A stretch of DNA of 64,000 nucleotides, taken from positions 1 to 64,000 of the forward strand of contig NZ_JADNYK010000010.1 of NCBI RefSeq assembly GCF_017810075.1. The letters run 5' to 3'. The position numbers were made by a program, and so were the translations under genes. The notes beneath the pieces are model-generated. The model saw only the letters and a list, made by a program, of their open reading frames with translations. It was not told the origin of the DNA and did not search any database. How positions within the stretch are numbered: the first letter of the stretch is position 1; each line of letters starts with the position of its first letter. Below, piece after piece: positions 8,757 through 16,448 of this stretch. This stretch comes from Pseudozobellia sp. WGM2. Its GTDB lineage: Bacteria > Bacteroidota > Bacteroidia > Flavobacteriales > Flavobacteriaceae.

Positions 8757-9699
8757 CTACGGATACTTTTTTGATTCGATATGGTCTCTTCTGTTGCGAC
8801 TCGTAGTAGGTTCGTATCAAAAGTTCCATAACAATACCGATAGTGAACAATTGTATACCTGCAAGAATGAACATTAATCCGAAGATCAATAAGGGTCGGG
8901 TTCCGATATCTTCACCGAACCCAAATTTGACCACTAACAGATAGGCGTTTATAATTAACCCGAGAAGAATTAATAATACCCCGAATATTCCGAATAAATG
9001 AATAGGTCGCTGAAAATATTTTCTAATGAATAGCAGCAACATCATGTCGGCAATCACCTTGAAGACACGCTCTAGCCCATATTTAGAGACGCCTGCATGA
9101 CGCGCATGATGTTTGACGGGCACTTGTTTGATTTGGGCTCCTTCAAGGTAGGCGAGCAAAGTTATAAATCGATGCATTTCGCCATACAGGTTGAGGTCTT
9201 TGGCGATATCTCTCGAAAAAACCTTTAGAGCACAACCATTATCTTTAATGTCAAGGTTGGTTACGCGTCTCACTAAAAAGTTAGCGATTTTAGAAGGTAT
9301 TTTTTTGACTAATGAGTCTTTTCTTTTCTGGCGGATACCGGTGACCAAGTCGTATTCTCCATTTACCGCATATTCTAACATTTGCGGAATATCGGTCGGG
9401 TCATTTTGAAGGTCCCCATCCATAGTAATAATATATTCTCCTTCGGCATAATCAATACCTGCTGCCAAGGCCAGACTTTGACCATAATTCTTTTTGAGGG
9501 CTATGAGGTGCACCTTCTCATCATTCATCTTGTTAACGATTTGACGTGTGCCATCAGATGAGAAGTCGTCGACATATATAATCTGATAGTCGTAGCCTTG
9601 TAAGCTTTCGTGAATTTTTTGTGTCAAAAGACTAACATTGTCCGCCTCATTGTATAGAGGCACTACTATAGAAAGCAAAGAATCGGTAACAGGACTCAT
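8740..9699 (-). CDS. GT2 glycosyltransferase, DPM1/ArnC-like polyprenyl-phosphate sugar synthase
   Basis: The 319-residue protein has a GT2 domain (residues about 8-230) and two C-terminal membrane helices, the architecture of ArnC and GtrB, which load a sugar from a nucleotide donor onto polyprenyl phosphate. Seen: VVPLYNEADN, YVDDFSSDGT and the metal-binding DGDLQNDP at 94-101, then DNGCALKVFSR. A TAAATTTG -7-like element lies at 9720-9727 on the minus strand but no good -33 is present. With the overlapping flippase-like gene and the neighbouring GT39 it would make, flip and transfer one sugar; this is inference from context. Confidence 0.87.
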   Translation of the reverse strand: MSPVTDSLLSIVVPLYNEADNVSLLTQKIHESLQGYDYQIIYVDDFSSDGTRQIVNKMNDEKVHLIALKKNYGQSLALAAGIDYAEGEYIITMDGDLQNDPTDIPQMLEYAVNGEYDLVTGIRQKRKDSLVKKIPSKIANFLVRRVTNLDIKDNGCALKVFSRDIAKDLNLYGEMHRFITLLAYLEGAQIKQVPVKHHARHAGVSKYGLERVFKVIADMMLLLFIRKYFQRPIHLFGIFGVLLILLGLIINAYLLVVKFGFGEDIGTRPLLIFGLMFILAGIQLFTIGIVMELLIRTYYESQQKRPYRIKKVSVGGKSA

Positions 9700-9808
9700 T
9701 TAGTAAGAATGATTTTCGGCAAATTTAGGGTTTTATTGAATAGTGGCAGTTTTAAACAATAGGGTATGTGAAAATGCCTTGCGATGTAATTACAAAATGG
9801 CTTATAAA

Positions 9809-10768
9809 TCAATCTTCTTCAGAAAGTTTTAGAAGTTCTTCAGCAGCCTTAAAGGGCGAAATTTCTTTGTCAATCACCTTTGCTATATAAGAATTTAAAG
9901 CCGCGATAACCTTTTTATTATCATAAAAATTAATCTTGAGTTGCTCTTCAATAGTTTCTAAAAGCCAATTTTTATTCTGTAGCTCTCTTTTTTTGTAGAG
10001 CAGAGACGTTTGTTTCATCGCTTTGACATAGTCTTCAATAATTTTCCAGATAGAAAGAACACTTTTGCTATCTAAAGAGGAGCAAGTAGCGACCTTAGGT
10101 TTCCACCCATCCATTTTTAAAGGGTAAAGGTCAAGGGCTCTTCTAAATTCTATTGCTGCTAATTTGGTGTTTTTAATATTCTTACCATCCGACTTATTTA
10201 TGACTATGGCATCGGCCATTTCTATTATACCTCGTTTTATACCCTGTAATTCATCACCTGCACCTGCAATCTTCAACAATAGAAAAAAGTCTGTCATGCC
10301 ATGAACAGCTATTTCACTTTGACCTACGCCTACGGTTTCTATTAGAACAATATTGTAGCCTGCAGCTTCACAAAGTATAATTGCTTCCCTGGTTTTACGG
10401 GCAACTCCTCCTAAAGATTTGCTTGACGGTGAGGGCCGTATAAAGGCATTTTTTTCTCGAACCAAACTCTCCATTCGAGTTTTGTCACCTAAAATACTTC
10501 CTTTACTTTGGTTACTCGTAGGATCTACAGCTAAAACAGCTACTTTATTACCGCTCTCGATTAGTTGTTTACCCAAAGTTTCGATAAAAGTGCTTTTACC
10601 AACACCGGGCACACCGGTAATACCCACGCGAATGCTGTTATTTTTCTTTTTCAGGCATTGTTCCAAGACCTCATTTCCTTTTTCAATATCGGATTTCAAA
10701 GTACTTTCGATCAGGGTAATGGTCTTAGAAAGTAGTGTCGTATTGCCACTTAGTACTCCCCTGACCAA
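9809..10768 (-). CDS. meaB: MeaB/ArgK-type GTPase chaperone of methylmalonyl-CoA mutase
   Basis: The protein is a G3E-family GTPase that protects and reloads adenosylcobalamin in methylmalonyl-CoA mutase. Seen: P-loop TGVPGVGKST at 51-60, AVDPTSNQSKGSILGDKTRM, RPSPSSKSLGGVARKTRE, IETVGVGQSE and the base-specificity motif NKSD. The only ordinary start in this frame is TTG at 10768; upstream in-frame sequence (KNEYQVKDL) still resembles the family, but holds no ATG, GTG or TTG before the next stop, so the start is uncertain. Mutase genes are not in the window. It follows DUF2911 on the same strand after 80 bp. Confidence 0.9.
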   Translation of the reverse strand: MVRGVLSGNTTLLSKTITLIESTLKSDIEKGNEVLEQCLKKKNNSIRVGITGVPGVGKSTFIETLGKQLIESGNKVAVLAVDPTSNQSKGSILGDKTRMESLVREKNAFIRPSPSSKSLGGVARKTREAIILCEAAGYNIVLIETVGVGQSEIAVHGMTDFFLLLKIAGAGDELQGIKRGIIEMADAIVINKSDGKNIKNTKLAAIEFRRALDLYPLKMDGWKPKVATCSSLDSKSVLSIWKIIEDYVKAMKQTSLLYKKRELQNKNWLLETIEEQLKINFYDNKKVIAALNSYIAKVIDKEISPFKAAEELLKLSEED

Positions 10769-10848
10769 GTCTTTGACCTGATATTCGTTTTTTCTAATTT
10801 TACGAATATTGATTTTTTCTCTTCTGCCTGATTTATCGATGCCTGATT

Positions 10849-11409
10849 TTATTTATTGATTGGTATTTTGACCTTTGTTCTATCCCAAGCGAAAAACATA
10901 AAAAGTTCGCCATTATCTTCAAAGTCGATAGTGAATTTTTCGATGGTATTACGAAGCTCCTCTTTGGGTACTTCAACGGTTAGAACATCATCTTCAGGTC
11001 TACGACTGGTTTCTTTACCACCACTTAGTACGGTCACGCCCCAGTCGGGTATATTCTTGTTAAAAATAACACTCCACGTGTCCTCACCAGGTATTGTCCA
11101 TAAAGAATAAGTGCCGGCAGGTAAACTTTTCTCTGCGATTCTAATGTTTGTTTCGGTTGCAAAGGTAGTAGGTTCATTGGCACCTGTGCGCCATACCATA
11201 CCATAGGGCACTAAATTCCCGAAAATTTCCCTTTCTTTTTTCGACGGACTCGAATAGTTAACTGAAATATTGAATTCATTTTTTTGGTAGGTTCTGGTTA
11301 CCTCTGGACTATGCGTTTTCGTTTGCTCCTTCATGTACGGCTCTAGAACAAAGACAAAAAGAAGTCCTAAAATCACCGATATTAATAATGTCCATTTAAG
11401 AATTTTCAT
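10849..11409 (-). CDS. DUF2911 membrane-anchored protein
   Basis: The 186-residue protein matches DUF2911, a beta-rich family common in Bacteroidota with no known reaction. Seen: an N-terminal hydrophobic anchor (residues 5-24, no lipobox), then VRNYSSPSKK-like SVNYSSPSKKEREIFG, VPYGMVWRTGANEPTTF and LPAGTYSLWTIPG, which are the typical family landmarks. It is expected to face the periplasm. A TAATTTTG -7-like element lies upstream on its strand, without a convincing -33. It may be read through into meaB. Confidence 0.8.
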   Translation of the reverse strand: MKILKWTLLISVILGLLFVFVLEPYMKEQTKTHSPEVTRTYQKNEFNISVNYSSPSKKEREIFGNLVPYGMVWRTGANEPTTFATETNIRIAEKSLPAGTYSLWTIPGEDTWSVIFNKNIPDWGVTVLSGGKETSRRPEDDVLTVEVPKEELRNTIEKFTIDFEDNGELFMFFAWDRTKVKIPINK

Positions 11410-11620
11410 GGTAAATCTGATTATTTATATTTTATCAAAATTAAATTAAAATCCAATTTGAACAGTAAAATGCAGAACTAAAGCATCAAACTTTATATTG
11501 AAATTCTTTTAATAAAATTTCGCAGCTCAAAAATTGCGTTTTCACACTAATTTAATATTTCATTTTATGTTTTTGTTTTATTGGTACGTATCTTAATTGA
11601 ATAATCAAAATAGAAAGAAA

Positions 11621-12046
11621 ATGAAAACTATTTTCAAAACAAGAGCTACTAACAGTGGAGGTAGAGATGGGCATGTAAAAAGTGAAGATGGGGCAATTGA
11701 TTTAGGCATAAAAATGCCAAATGCTCAAGGAGAGACAGACGGGAAGTCGACAAACCCTGAACAATTATTTGCAGCTGCTTACTCAACCTGCTTCGCAGGA
11801 GCGATACAGGCTATTGCCAAGGATCATGATGTAGATGATTTGGGAGATTTTAATGTTACTGCCGTGGTAGGTTTCAATAAAGATGAAGACGGATTTTTTA
11901 TTGATGCCACCTTAGACTGTTGGTTGCCGACCGTTGATAAAAAGAAAGGTGAAGATTTAATTAATGCAGCCCATGAAATATGCCCTTACAGCAAGGCGAC
12001 TAGAGACAATATTACTGTTGAATTGAATCTATTGGTCGAAGCATAA
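11621..12046 (+). CDS. Ohr/OsmC-family organic hydroperoxide reductase
   Basis: The product is 141 residues from the ATG at 11621, the normal Ohr length; an upstream in-frame TTG at 11597 would add eight polar residues that the family lacks. Ohr enzymes reduce organic and fatty-acid hydroperoxides with two cysteines. Both are present: Cys57 in AAYSTCFAGA and Cys121 in CPYSKATR. The N-terminal ATNSGGRDGHVKSEDG is also typical of Ohr rather than OsmC. It is a single-gene unit with a terminator directly after it. No OhrR regulator is nearby. Confidence 0.9.
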   Translation: MKTIFKTRATNSGGRDGHVKSEDGAIDLGIKMPNAQGETDGKSTNPEQLFAAAYSTCFAGAIQAIAKDHDVDDLGDFNVTAVVGFNKDEDGFFIDATLDCWLPTVDKKKGEDLINAAHEICPYSKATRDNITVELNLLVEA

Positions 12047-12070
12047 GATTTATAAGTATGCAGATAAACG

Positions 12071-12101
12071 AGGGGGTTTCTTAACAGGATACCCCCTTTT
12101 T
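12071..12101 (+). terminator. Rho-independent terminator after the Ohr gene
   Basis: AGGGGGT at 12071-12077 pairs with ACCCCCT at 12091-12097 over a 13-nt loop, followed by a T run. It works in the plus direction; the hairpin touches the last codons of the convergent aldose epimerase gene. Confidence 0.75.
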
Positions 12102-13002
12102 AGTTTTTTGAAAACCTGAACTCCGAAATATTACGATACCGTTCTTTTGGTCGTAAGATGCAATTGGGGAAATGGCTGTGATTAGGTGCGTCGGGCACAT
12201 TTTGGGTTTCAAAACAAATAGCAGCAAAATCCTGAGGGGTGTATACGACCATTGACGGTTGATTTGTGGCAACCTGCATAGTGATGCCTGATTTTTTTGA
12301 ACTACATTCAGCAGCAATAGTAGACTTGGCGTCGATTACAAAAGGGGTATCAAAGTTTACTTTGGCAATGGGCTTAGCGGTAGAGAAATCGAAATGCGAG
12401 TCTTTCGTTGCTAAAACCCTACCTGTCGGTAAGAGATTGTTTTTAGTCTCTAAGTATTGGGGGCAATTGAGTTTTAGACGATAATCGCTTACCGAATTTT
12501 CAGTATCCAAACGAAAATATGAATGATTGGTCAAGTTTACTATAGTTGTGCGATCGGTAGTCGGTTCATGTATAATTCTTAAAGCATTTTGTTTCAATAC
12601 ATACGTGACAGTGGTTTTCAAGTTGCCTGGGTAGCCTTCTTCTAGATGTGGGCTGAGATAAGAAAGTTTGACATAAGGTTCTTCACCTTTATGCACTTTT
12701 TCGAATTTCCAATATTTCTTACCAAAACCCTCTTTCCCTCCATGAAGATGTACGCCCTTTTCATTATATAACGGGTAGGTCTCTCGGTCTAGAACGAATT
12801 CTTTCGAAATACGGCCCGCAAATCGACCAATACAAGCTCCTAAAAACTTTTCATCATCTAGGTAATGGCTGGGGTACTCATAACCGACAACAACATTAGT
12901 AAAACTACCATCACTATTTCTTAGCATGAGCTTTTGAAGGGTAGCGCCATAGTCAAGAACAACTAAAATGATATTCCCGTTTTGAATTGTAACTTGTTTC
13001 AA
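12100..13002 (-). CDS. galM: Aldose 1-epimerase (mutarotase)
   Basis: The 300-residue protein is a galactose mutarotase-type aldose 1-epimerase that interconverts alpha and beta sugars. Seen: GRFAGRISKEF, the catalytic-His region LTNHSYFRLD, HLHGGKEGFGKKYW with the second His, and a late CFETQNVPDAPNH with the catalytic Glu. No signal peptide, so it is cytoplasmic. The start is TTG at 13002, the only reasonable start before an in-frame stop, and it sits just downstream of a strong promoter. It is a single gene, divergent from the ECF sigma operon. Confidence 0.9.
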   Translation of the reverse strand: MKQVTIQNGNIILVVLDYGATLQKLMLRNSDGSFTNVVVGYEYPSHYLDDEKFLGACIGRFAGRISKEFVLDRETYPLYNEKGVHLHGGKEGFGKKYWKFEKVHKGEEPYVKLSYLSPHLEEGYPGNLKTTVTYVLKQNALRIIHEPTTDRTTIVNLTNHSYFRLDTENSVSDYRLKLNCPQYLETKNNLLPTGRVLATKDSHFDFSTAKPIAKVNFDTPFVIDAKSTIAAECSSKKSGITMQVATNQPSMVVYTPQDFAAICFETQNVPDAPNHSHFPNCILRPKERYRNISEFRFSKN

Positions 13003-13025
13003 TAGGTTTATTTAAAAAATTCACT

Positions 13026-13055
13026 CAAAATTACTCGTTTTTTGCAACATCCAAA
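13026..13055 (-). promoter_or_regulatory. Bacteroidota-type promoter for galM
   Basis: On the minus strand TTTG (13055-13052), 18 bp, then TAATTTTG (13033-13026), a full match to the TAnnTTTG class. The predicted leader before the TTG start is under 20 nt. Confidence 0.6.
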
Positions 13056-13057
13056 TA

Positions 13058-13091
13058 TTTGTTTCGTCTTTAAAACAAGACCATACTATTG
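13058..13091 (+). promoter_or_regulatory. Possible promoter for the ECF sigma operon
   Basis: TTTG at 13058-13061, 22 bp, then TACTATTG at 13084-13091, one mismatch from TAnnTTTG. The -33 element shares the palindrome CAAATATTTG (13052-13061) with the divergent galM promoter. Confidence 0.35.
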
Positions 13092-13121
13092 AGTCAACTG
13101 AAACCGACAACTATCTGACCC

Positions 13122-13670
13122 ATGTTTCATATTGATATAGTACAAAAGTGCAAAGCCAATAATAGAAAGGCTCAAATAAAACTGTACCGGCAGTATTGTG
13201 AGGGTATGTTCAGAGTGGCGATGCGCTATATAAAAAACAGAGATGATGCAGAAGATATGGTTCAAGAATCATTTATAAAAGCATTTCAGAGAATTGAGCA
13301 GTTTAGCGGAGATGTCACATTTGGTGCTTGGTTAAAGAGAATTGTCATCAACCAGTGCATTGACTTTCTGAAAGCTAAGAAGCATGAGTTTACGTCTTAT
13401 GAAGAAGAACATATGAAAGTGATAATAGATGAAGACGAAAATTGGTTTGTAGCTGATAACGTGACCATAGACGAGGTTAGAAACGCAATGAAGAATTTAC
13501 CAGAAAAATATAGGTTCGTCGTAATGATGTATTTATTGGAAGGTTATGACCATAGTGAAATTGCAGAAGTCTTACAATTAACCGAAACCACCAGTAGAAC
13601 CCGTTTAATGCGGGGCAAGGTTTATTTAAAAAAATTATTGAAAGAAAAAGAGCATGTCAAAAGATATTAG
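13122..13670 (+). CDS. ECF-type RNA polymerase sigma factor
   Basis: The 182-residue protein has only sigma regions 2 and 4. Region 2 is at about 20-90 (YRQYCEGMFRVAMRYIKN, then DAEDMVQESFIKAF) and region 4 at about 125-175, with a helix-turn-helix GYDHSEIAEVLQLTETTSRT. This is the general sigma-70 ECF layout in Bacteroidota. Its end overlaps the next gene by 17 bp. It is the first gene of a three-gene operon with a membrane partner and an envelope protein, which fits an envelope-stress response circuit; the signal is unknown. Confidence 0.92.
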   Translation: MFHIDIVQKCKANNRKAQIKLYRQYCEGMFRVAMRYIKNRDDAEDMVQESFIKAFQRIEQFSGDVTFGAWLKRIVINQCIDFLKAKKHEFTSYEEEHMKVIIDEDENWFVADNVTIDEVRNAMKNLPEKYRFVVMMYLLEGYDHSEIAEVLQLTETTSRTRLMRGKVYLKKLLKEKEHVKRY

Positions 13671-14238
13671 GAAACTTTTTGAAGAGGTGCATGTACCCGA
13701 CGAACCTAAAATAAAGTCGGGCCATGAAAAACGATTTTTAGAGCGTTTGGAGAAAGAATTACCTGAGCAACGTAAAAATTATGGACAGCAAATCGCCATG
13801 GTAGCTTCGATTATTGTCTTACTTGGTGTGTCGATATTGTATTTCTCAGACCACCAGAATATCCCAGAAAATGAGACGGTTGTGAATAAGATGGAAAAAC
13901 CGGGCAAGCCTCAGAGTATTTCATTAGGCGATTTATCACCTGATTTAAATAAGCTTGAAAATTATTACGTGGCGAATATCAACCTAGAACTTTCAAAATT
14001 GGAAGTGTCTGAAAAGAATAAAATTATTGTTGAGAGTTTTATGGGCCAACTAAATGAGCTAAACGATGAGTATAGCGAGCTGAATAGAGAGCTTAACGAA
14101 ATGGGCCCCAATGACCAAACGATTACTGCAATGATTAAAAACTTACAATTGCGATTGCAGTTAATGCGAAAATTGAAAGAGAAAACAAAAAAATTAAAAA
14201 CATCAAAAAATGAAGCAGTTACAAAAACTAATATTTAA
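13654..14238 (+). CDS. Single-pass membrane protein, likely anti-sigma partner
   Basis: The 194-residue protein has a cytosolic N-terminus of about 45 residues, one membrane helix (about 48-65, QIAMVASIIVLLGVSILYF) and a periplasmic alpha-helical, coiled-coil-like region (about 95-190, many Glu, Lys and Leu). No zinc-binding HxxxCxxC motif is present, so it is not a ZAS anti-sigma factor. Position and topology, overlapping the sigma gene by 17 bp and the next gene by 29 bp, suggest it holds the sigma factor at the membrane. That role is inferred. Confidence 0.7.
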   Translation: MSKDIRKLFEEVHVPDEPKIKSGHEKRFLERLEKELPEQRKNYGQQIAMVASIIVLLGVSILYFSDHQNIPENETVVNKMEKPGKPQSISLGDLSPDLNKLENYYVANINLELSKLEVSEKNKIIVESFMGQLNELNDEYSELNRELNEMGPNDQTITAMIKNLQLRLQLMRKLKEKTKKLKTSKNEAVTKTNI

Positions 14239-15586
14239 GCCCTTACTGGCATCCCTATGCCTCATCAGCATAGGGGGTTTCGGGCAAAGTGAATCGAAAA
14301 CTTTCTCGGAAGACTTTAATGTGGAAGATGATGTGGTTATCGATATTAATACAAGTTATACGGATATAGAATTCGAAACTTGGAATAAGGATAAGGTGGT
14401 AATAGAGGTCACTATTACTTGGGAAGGTAGTTTAAAAAATGACGTTTCGAACTATTTTGAAAATAGCGGTTTTGAAATTATGGGGAACAGTAGACGGGTT
14501 ACAATCGCAAGCAAGGGTACTTCAATAAGCCCAATTCACCTTTCGAACGAAATCGATTTTGATATTGAACTTACTGAACTTCCTGACTTGGAATCTTTTA
14601 AATTTAATCTATCAGAAATGGAAGATTTACCTGTAATGCCACCTGTACCTTCACCAAAATTTGATTACGAGGAATACGAGAAAAAAGGTGAAAAATACCT
14701 AAAAGACTGGCAAAAGGATTTTGAAGAAAATTTTGGGGAACCATATCGAGAGAGAATGGAAAAATGGCATCAAAAAATAGGAGAGAAACAACGAAAGGTT
14801 CATGAGAAGAGACAAGAAGCGCACGATAAGATGGCTGAAGCAAGGGCGGAACAAGCTTTAGAACGGGCTGAGCTAAACCAGAGAAGAATGGTTGAACGAC
14901 AAGCCAGAATAGGAGCTCAAAAATCTGTTCATAGCCAACCAAATATCTTTTATAAAGATAATGACGGCAGAAGTAAGAAGTACGAGGTCAAAAGGAGTAT
15001 TAAAATTAGAATGCCAAAATCAGCTAGAATTAAGATGAATGTTCGTCATGGTGAGGTAAAACTTGCAGAGCGCACAAATAACTTGGAAGCCTCCCTTTCT
15101 TATGCAAAACTTTCTGCTAGAGCTATTGAGGGTAATAAAACTATGGTAATGGCTTCATACTCCCCAATAGAGGTTGAAAACTGGTTTCAAGGCGAATTGC
15201 GAACCAATTTCTCTGAGTATACCGACTTAAAAAACGTTACAAATATTAAATTGAGTTCTAAGTCTTCCGAAGTAACCATTACCAATCTAACCAAAAATGC
15301 CGATATCAAAAATAGCTTCGGTCCTATTTATATTAGCTCCATATCCGATGATTTTGAAGCTTTGAAAGTTGTTTTAGAGTATTCGGAAATGGTCTGCGAA
15401 TTGCCCAAAACAGCATATGCTCTTTCGGTTAGTGAAATCGCTTCAGAAATTATATTTCCTGAAAGAGTACAAATGATTGCAATTAAAAATAATCAGGGAG
15501 TAGCTTACTCGGGGTTTAATATGGAAGAAAATTCCAGAAAATCAGTTTCGATTACTTCTAAATACGGAGAAGTTGTACTGAAATGA
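14210..15586 (+). CDS. Secreted DUF4097-like beta-repeat protein with charged coiled-coil insert
   Basis: The 458-residue protein starts with a signal peptide (cleavage near GGFGQ-S) and then a short beta-rich part (FSEDFNVEDDVVIDINTSY). A very charged helical insert runs from about 140 to 245 (many EK, RE and QR pairs), followed by a C-terminal beta-solenoid-like DUF4097/DUF2807 region (IRMPKSARIKMNVRHGEVKL onward). Such C-terminal regions are found in adhesin-like envelope proteins at the end of ECF operons in flavobacteria. It is exported and translationally coupled to the upstream membrane gene. Function is unknown; it may be the sensed or regulated envelope component. Confidence 0.7.
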   Translation: MKQLQKLIFKPLLASLCLISIGGFGQSESKTFSEDFNVEDDVVIDINTSYTDIEFETWNKDKVVIEVTITWEGSLKNDVSNYFENSGFEIMGNSRRVTIASKGTSISPIHLSNEIDFDIELTELPDLESFKFNLSEMEDLPVMPPVPSPKFDYEEYEKKGEKYLKDWQKDFEENFGEPYRERMEKWHQKIGEKQRKVHEKRQEAHDKMAEARAEQALERAELNQRRMVERQARIGAQKSVHSQPNIFYKDNDGRSKKYEVKRSIKIRMPKSARIKMNVRHGEVKLAERTNNLEASLSYAKLSARAIEGNKTMVMASYSPIEVENWFQGELRTNFSEYTDLKNVTNIKLSSKSSEVTITNLTKNADIKNSFGPIYISSISDDFEALKVVLEYSEMVCELPKTAYALSVSEIASEIIFPERVQMIAIKNNQGVAYSGFNMEENSRKSVSITSKYGEVVLK

Positions 15587-15592
15587 CAAAAA

Positions 15593-15614
15593 AAGCGACT
15601 TGAAGAAGTCGCTT
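15593..15614 (-). terminator. Terminator between the ECF operon and msrA
   Basis: A perfect 9-bp stem, AAGCGACTT (15593-15601) with AAGTCGCTT (15606-15614), has a GAAG loop. On the minus strand it is followed by a T run, so it mainly ends msrA; it may also stop the convergent operon. Confidence 0.75.
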
Positions 15615-15634
15615 ATAAAACCGTTATATTACTT

Positions 15635-16321
15635 CTAGTGATTTGAATCTTCTTTCAAATAATCGGTGAAATTTTCCTTGAACCGATTTAAGCGGGGTAT
15701 GGATACATTTCTGATGTAAGAATTATTCGGGTTCTTTCTCTCATAATCTTGATGATAAGCTTCGGCATCGTAAAACTTTTCAAACTCTATAACCTGAGTG
15801 GTTATGGTTCGTCCGTTGTAAACATCATTCTCTTCTAAAGCTTTAATATAGCTCTCGATTGTTTTCTTTTCATTTTCATTTTTATAAAATGCGATAGAAC
15901 GATATTGTGGACCATGATCTGGCCCCTGACTATTGAGTGTCGTAGGGTCATGAGAACCAAAAAACACCTGAACCAATGCTGTGAAAGAAATTACTTCAGG
16001 GTCATAATACACTTTTACCGCCTCTGCGTGATTAGTTTTACCTGCGGCTACTTGCTCATATTTTGGGTTCTTTTTAGTGCCACCCGAATATCCGGAAACA
16101 ACTTCTTTTACCCCTTTAATACTTTCAAATATGGCCTCGACGCACCAAAAACAGCCACTTGCAAAATATGCAGTTTCATAATTATCAAGTTCTTGCACAC
16201 TCAGTTTAACTATTTCTTTCTTTTTCTGTGTTTCTCGAACAGGCGATTCTGTTTTTTTGGTATTTGATTGACAAGATGTACCAAATAAGAGAGATATAGC
16301 TACAATTATTACTTTAAGCAT
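15635..16321 (-). CDS. msrA: Peptide-methionine (S)-S-oxide reductase, lipoprotein form
   Basis: MsrA reduces the S-epimer of methionine sulfoxide in proteins. Seen: the catalytic GCFWC with the nucleophile Cys57, then EAIFESIKGVKEVVSGYSGG, HAEAVKVYYDP, SHDPTTLNSQGPDHGPQYRS and YHQDYERKNP. The N-terminus has a lipobox (FGTSC, Cys17), so this 228-residue enzyme should sit in the envelope and repair extracytoplasmic proteins. MsrB is not adjacent. A terminator follows the gene. Confidence 0.94.
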   Translation of the reverse strand: MLKVIIVAISLLFGTSCQSNTKKTESPVRETQKKKEIVKLSVQELDNYETAYFASGCFWCVEAIFESIKGVKEVVSGYSGGTKKNPKYEQVAAGKTNHAEAVKVYYDPEVISFTALVQVFFGSHDPTTLNSQGPDHGPQYRSIAFYKNENEKKTIESYIKALEENDVYNGRTITTQVIEFEKFYDAEAYHQDYERKNPNNSYIRNVSIPRLNRFKENFTDYLKEDSNH

Positions 16322-16387
16322 TATTCAATTTTTAACTAATTAGTGTAGTTTATCTACGATACCTTACATCAAAAGGTTCAAAAAAAA

Positions 16388-16420
16388 TAGGTCTTCGAAG
16401 AAAAGTTCTTCAAAGACCTA
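16388..16420 (-). terminator. Terminator of the malectin lipoprotein gene
   Basis: A long hairpin pairs TAGGTCTT (from 16388) with AAGACCTA (to 16420), and GAAGAA with TTCTTC, with one C-A mismatch and an AAG loop. On the minus strand seven T follow. Confidence 0.75.
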
Positions 16421-16448
16421 GATAATTATAAGTAAAAACTTACAACCT

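Noticed and set aside
10825-10849. Direct repeat TGCCTGATTT, two copies
   Set aside because: Only two 10-bp copies at the edge of the DUF2911 stop; too little to call a regulatory repeat.
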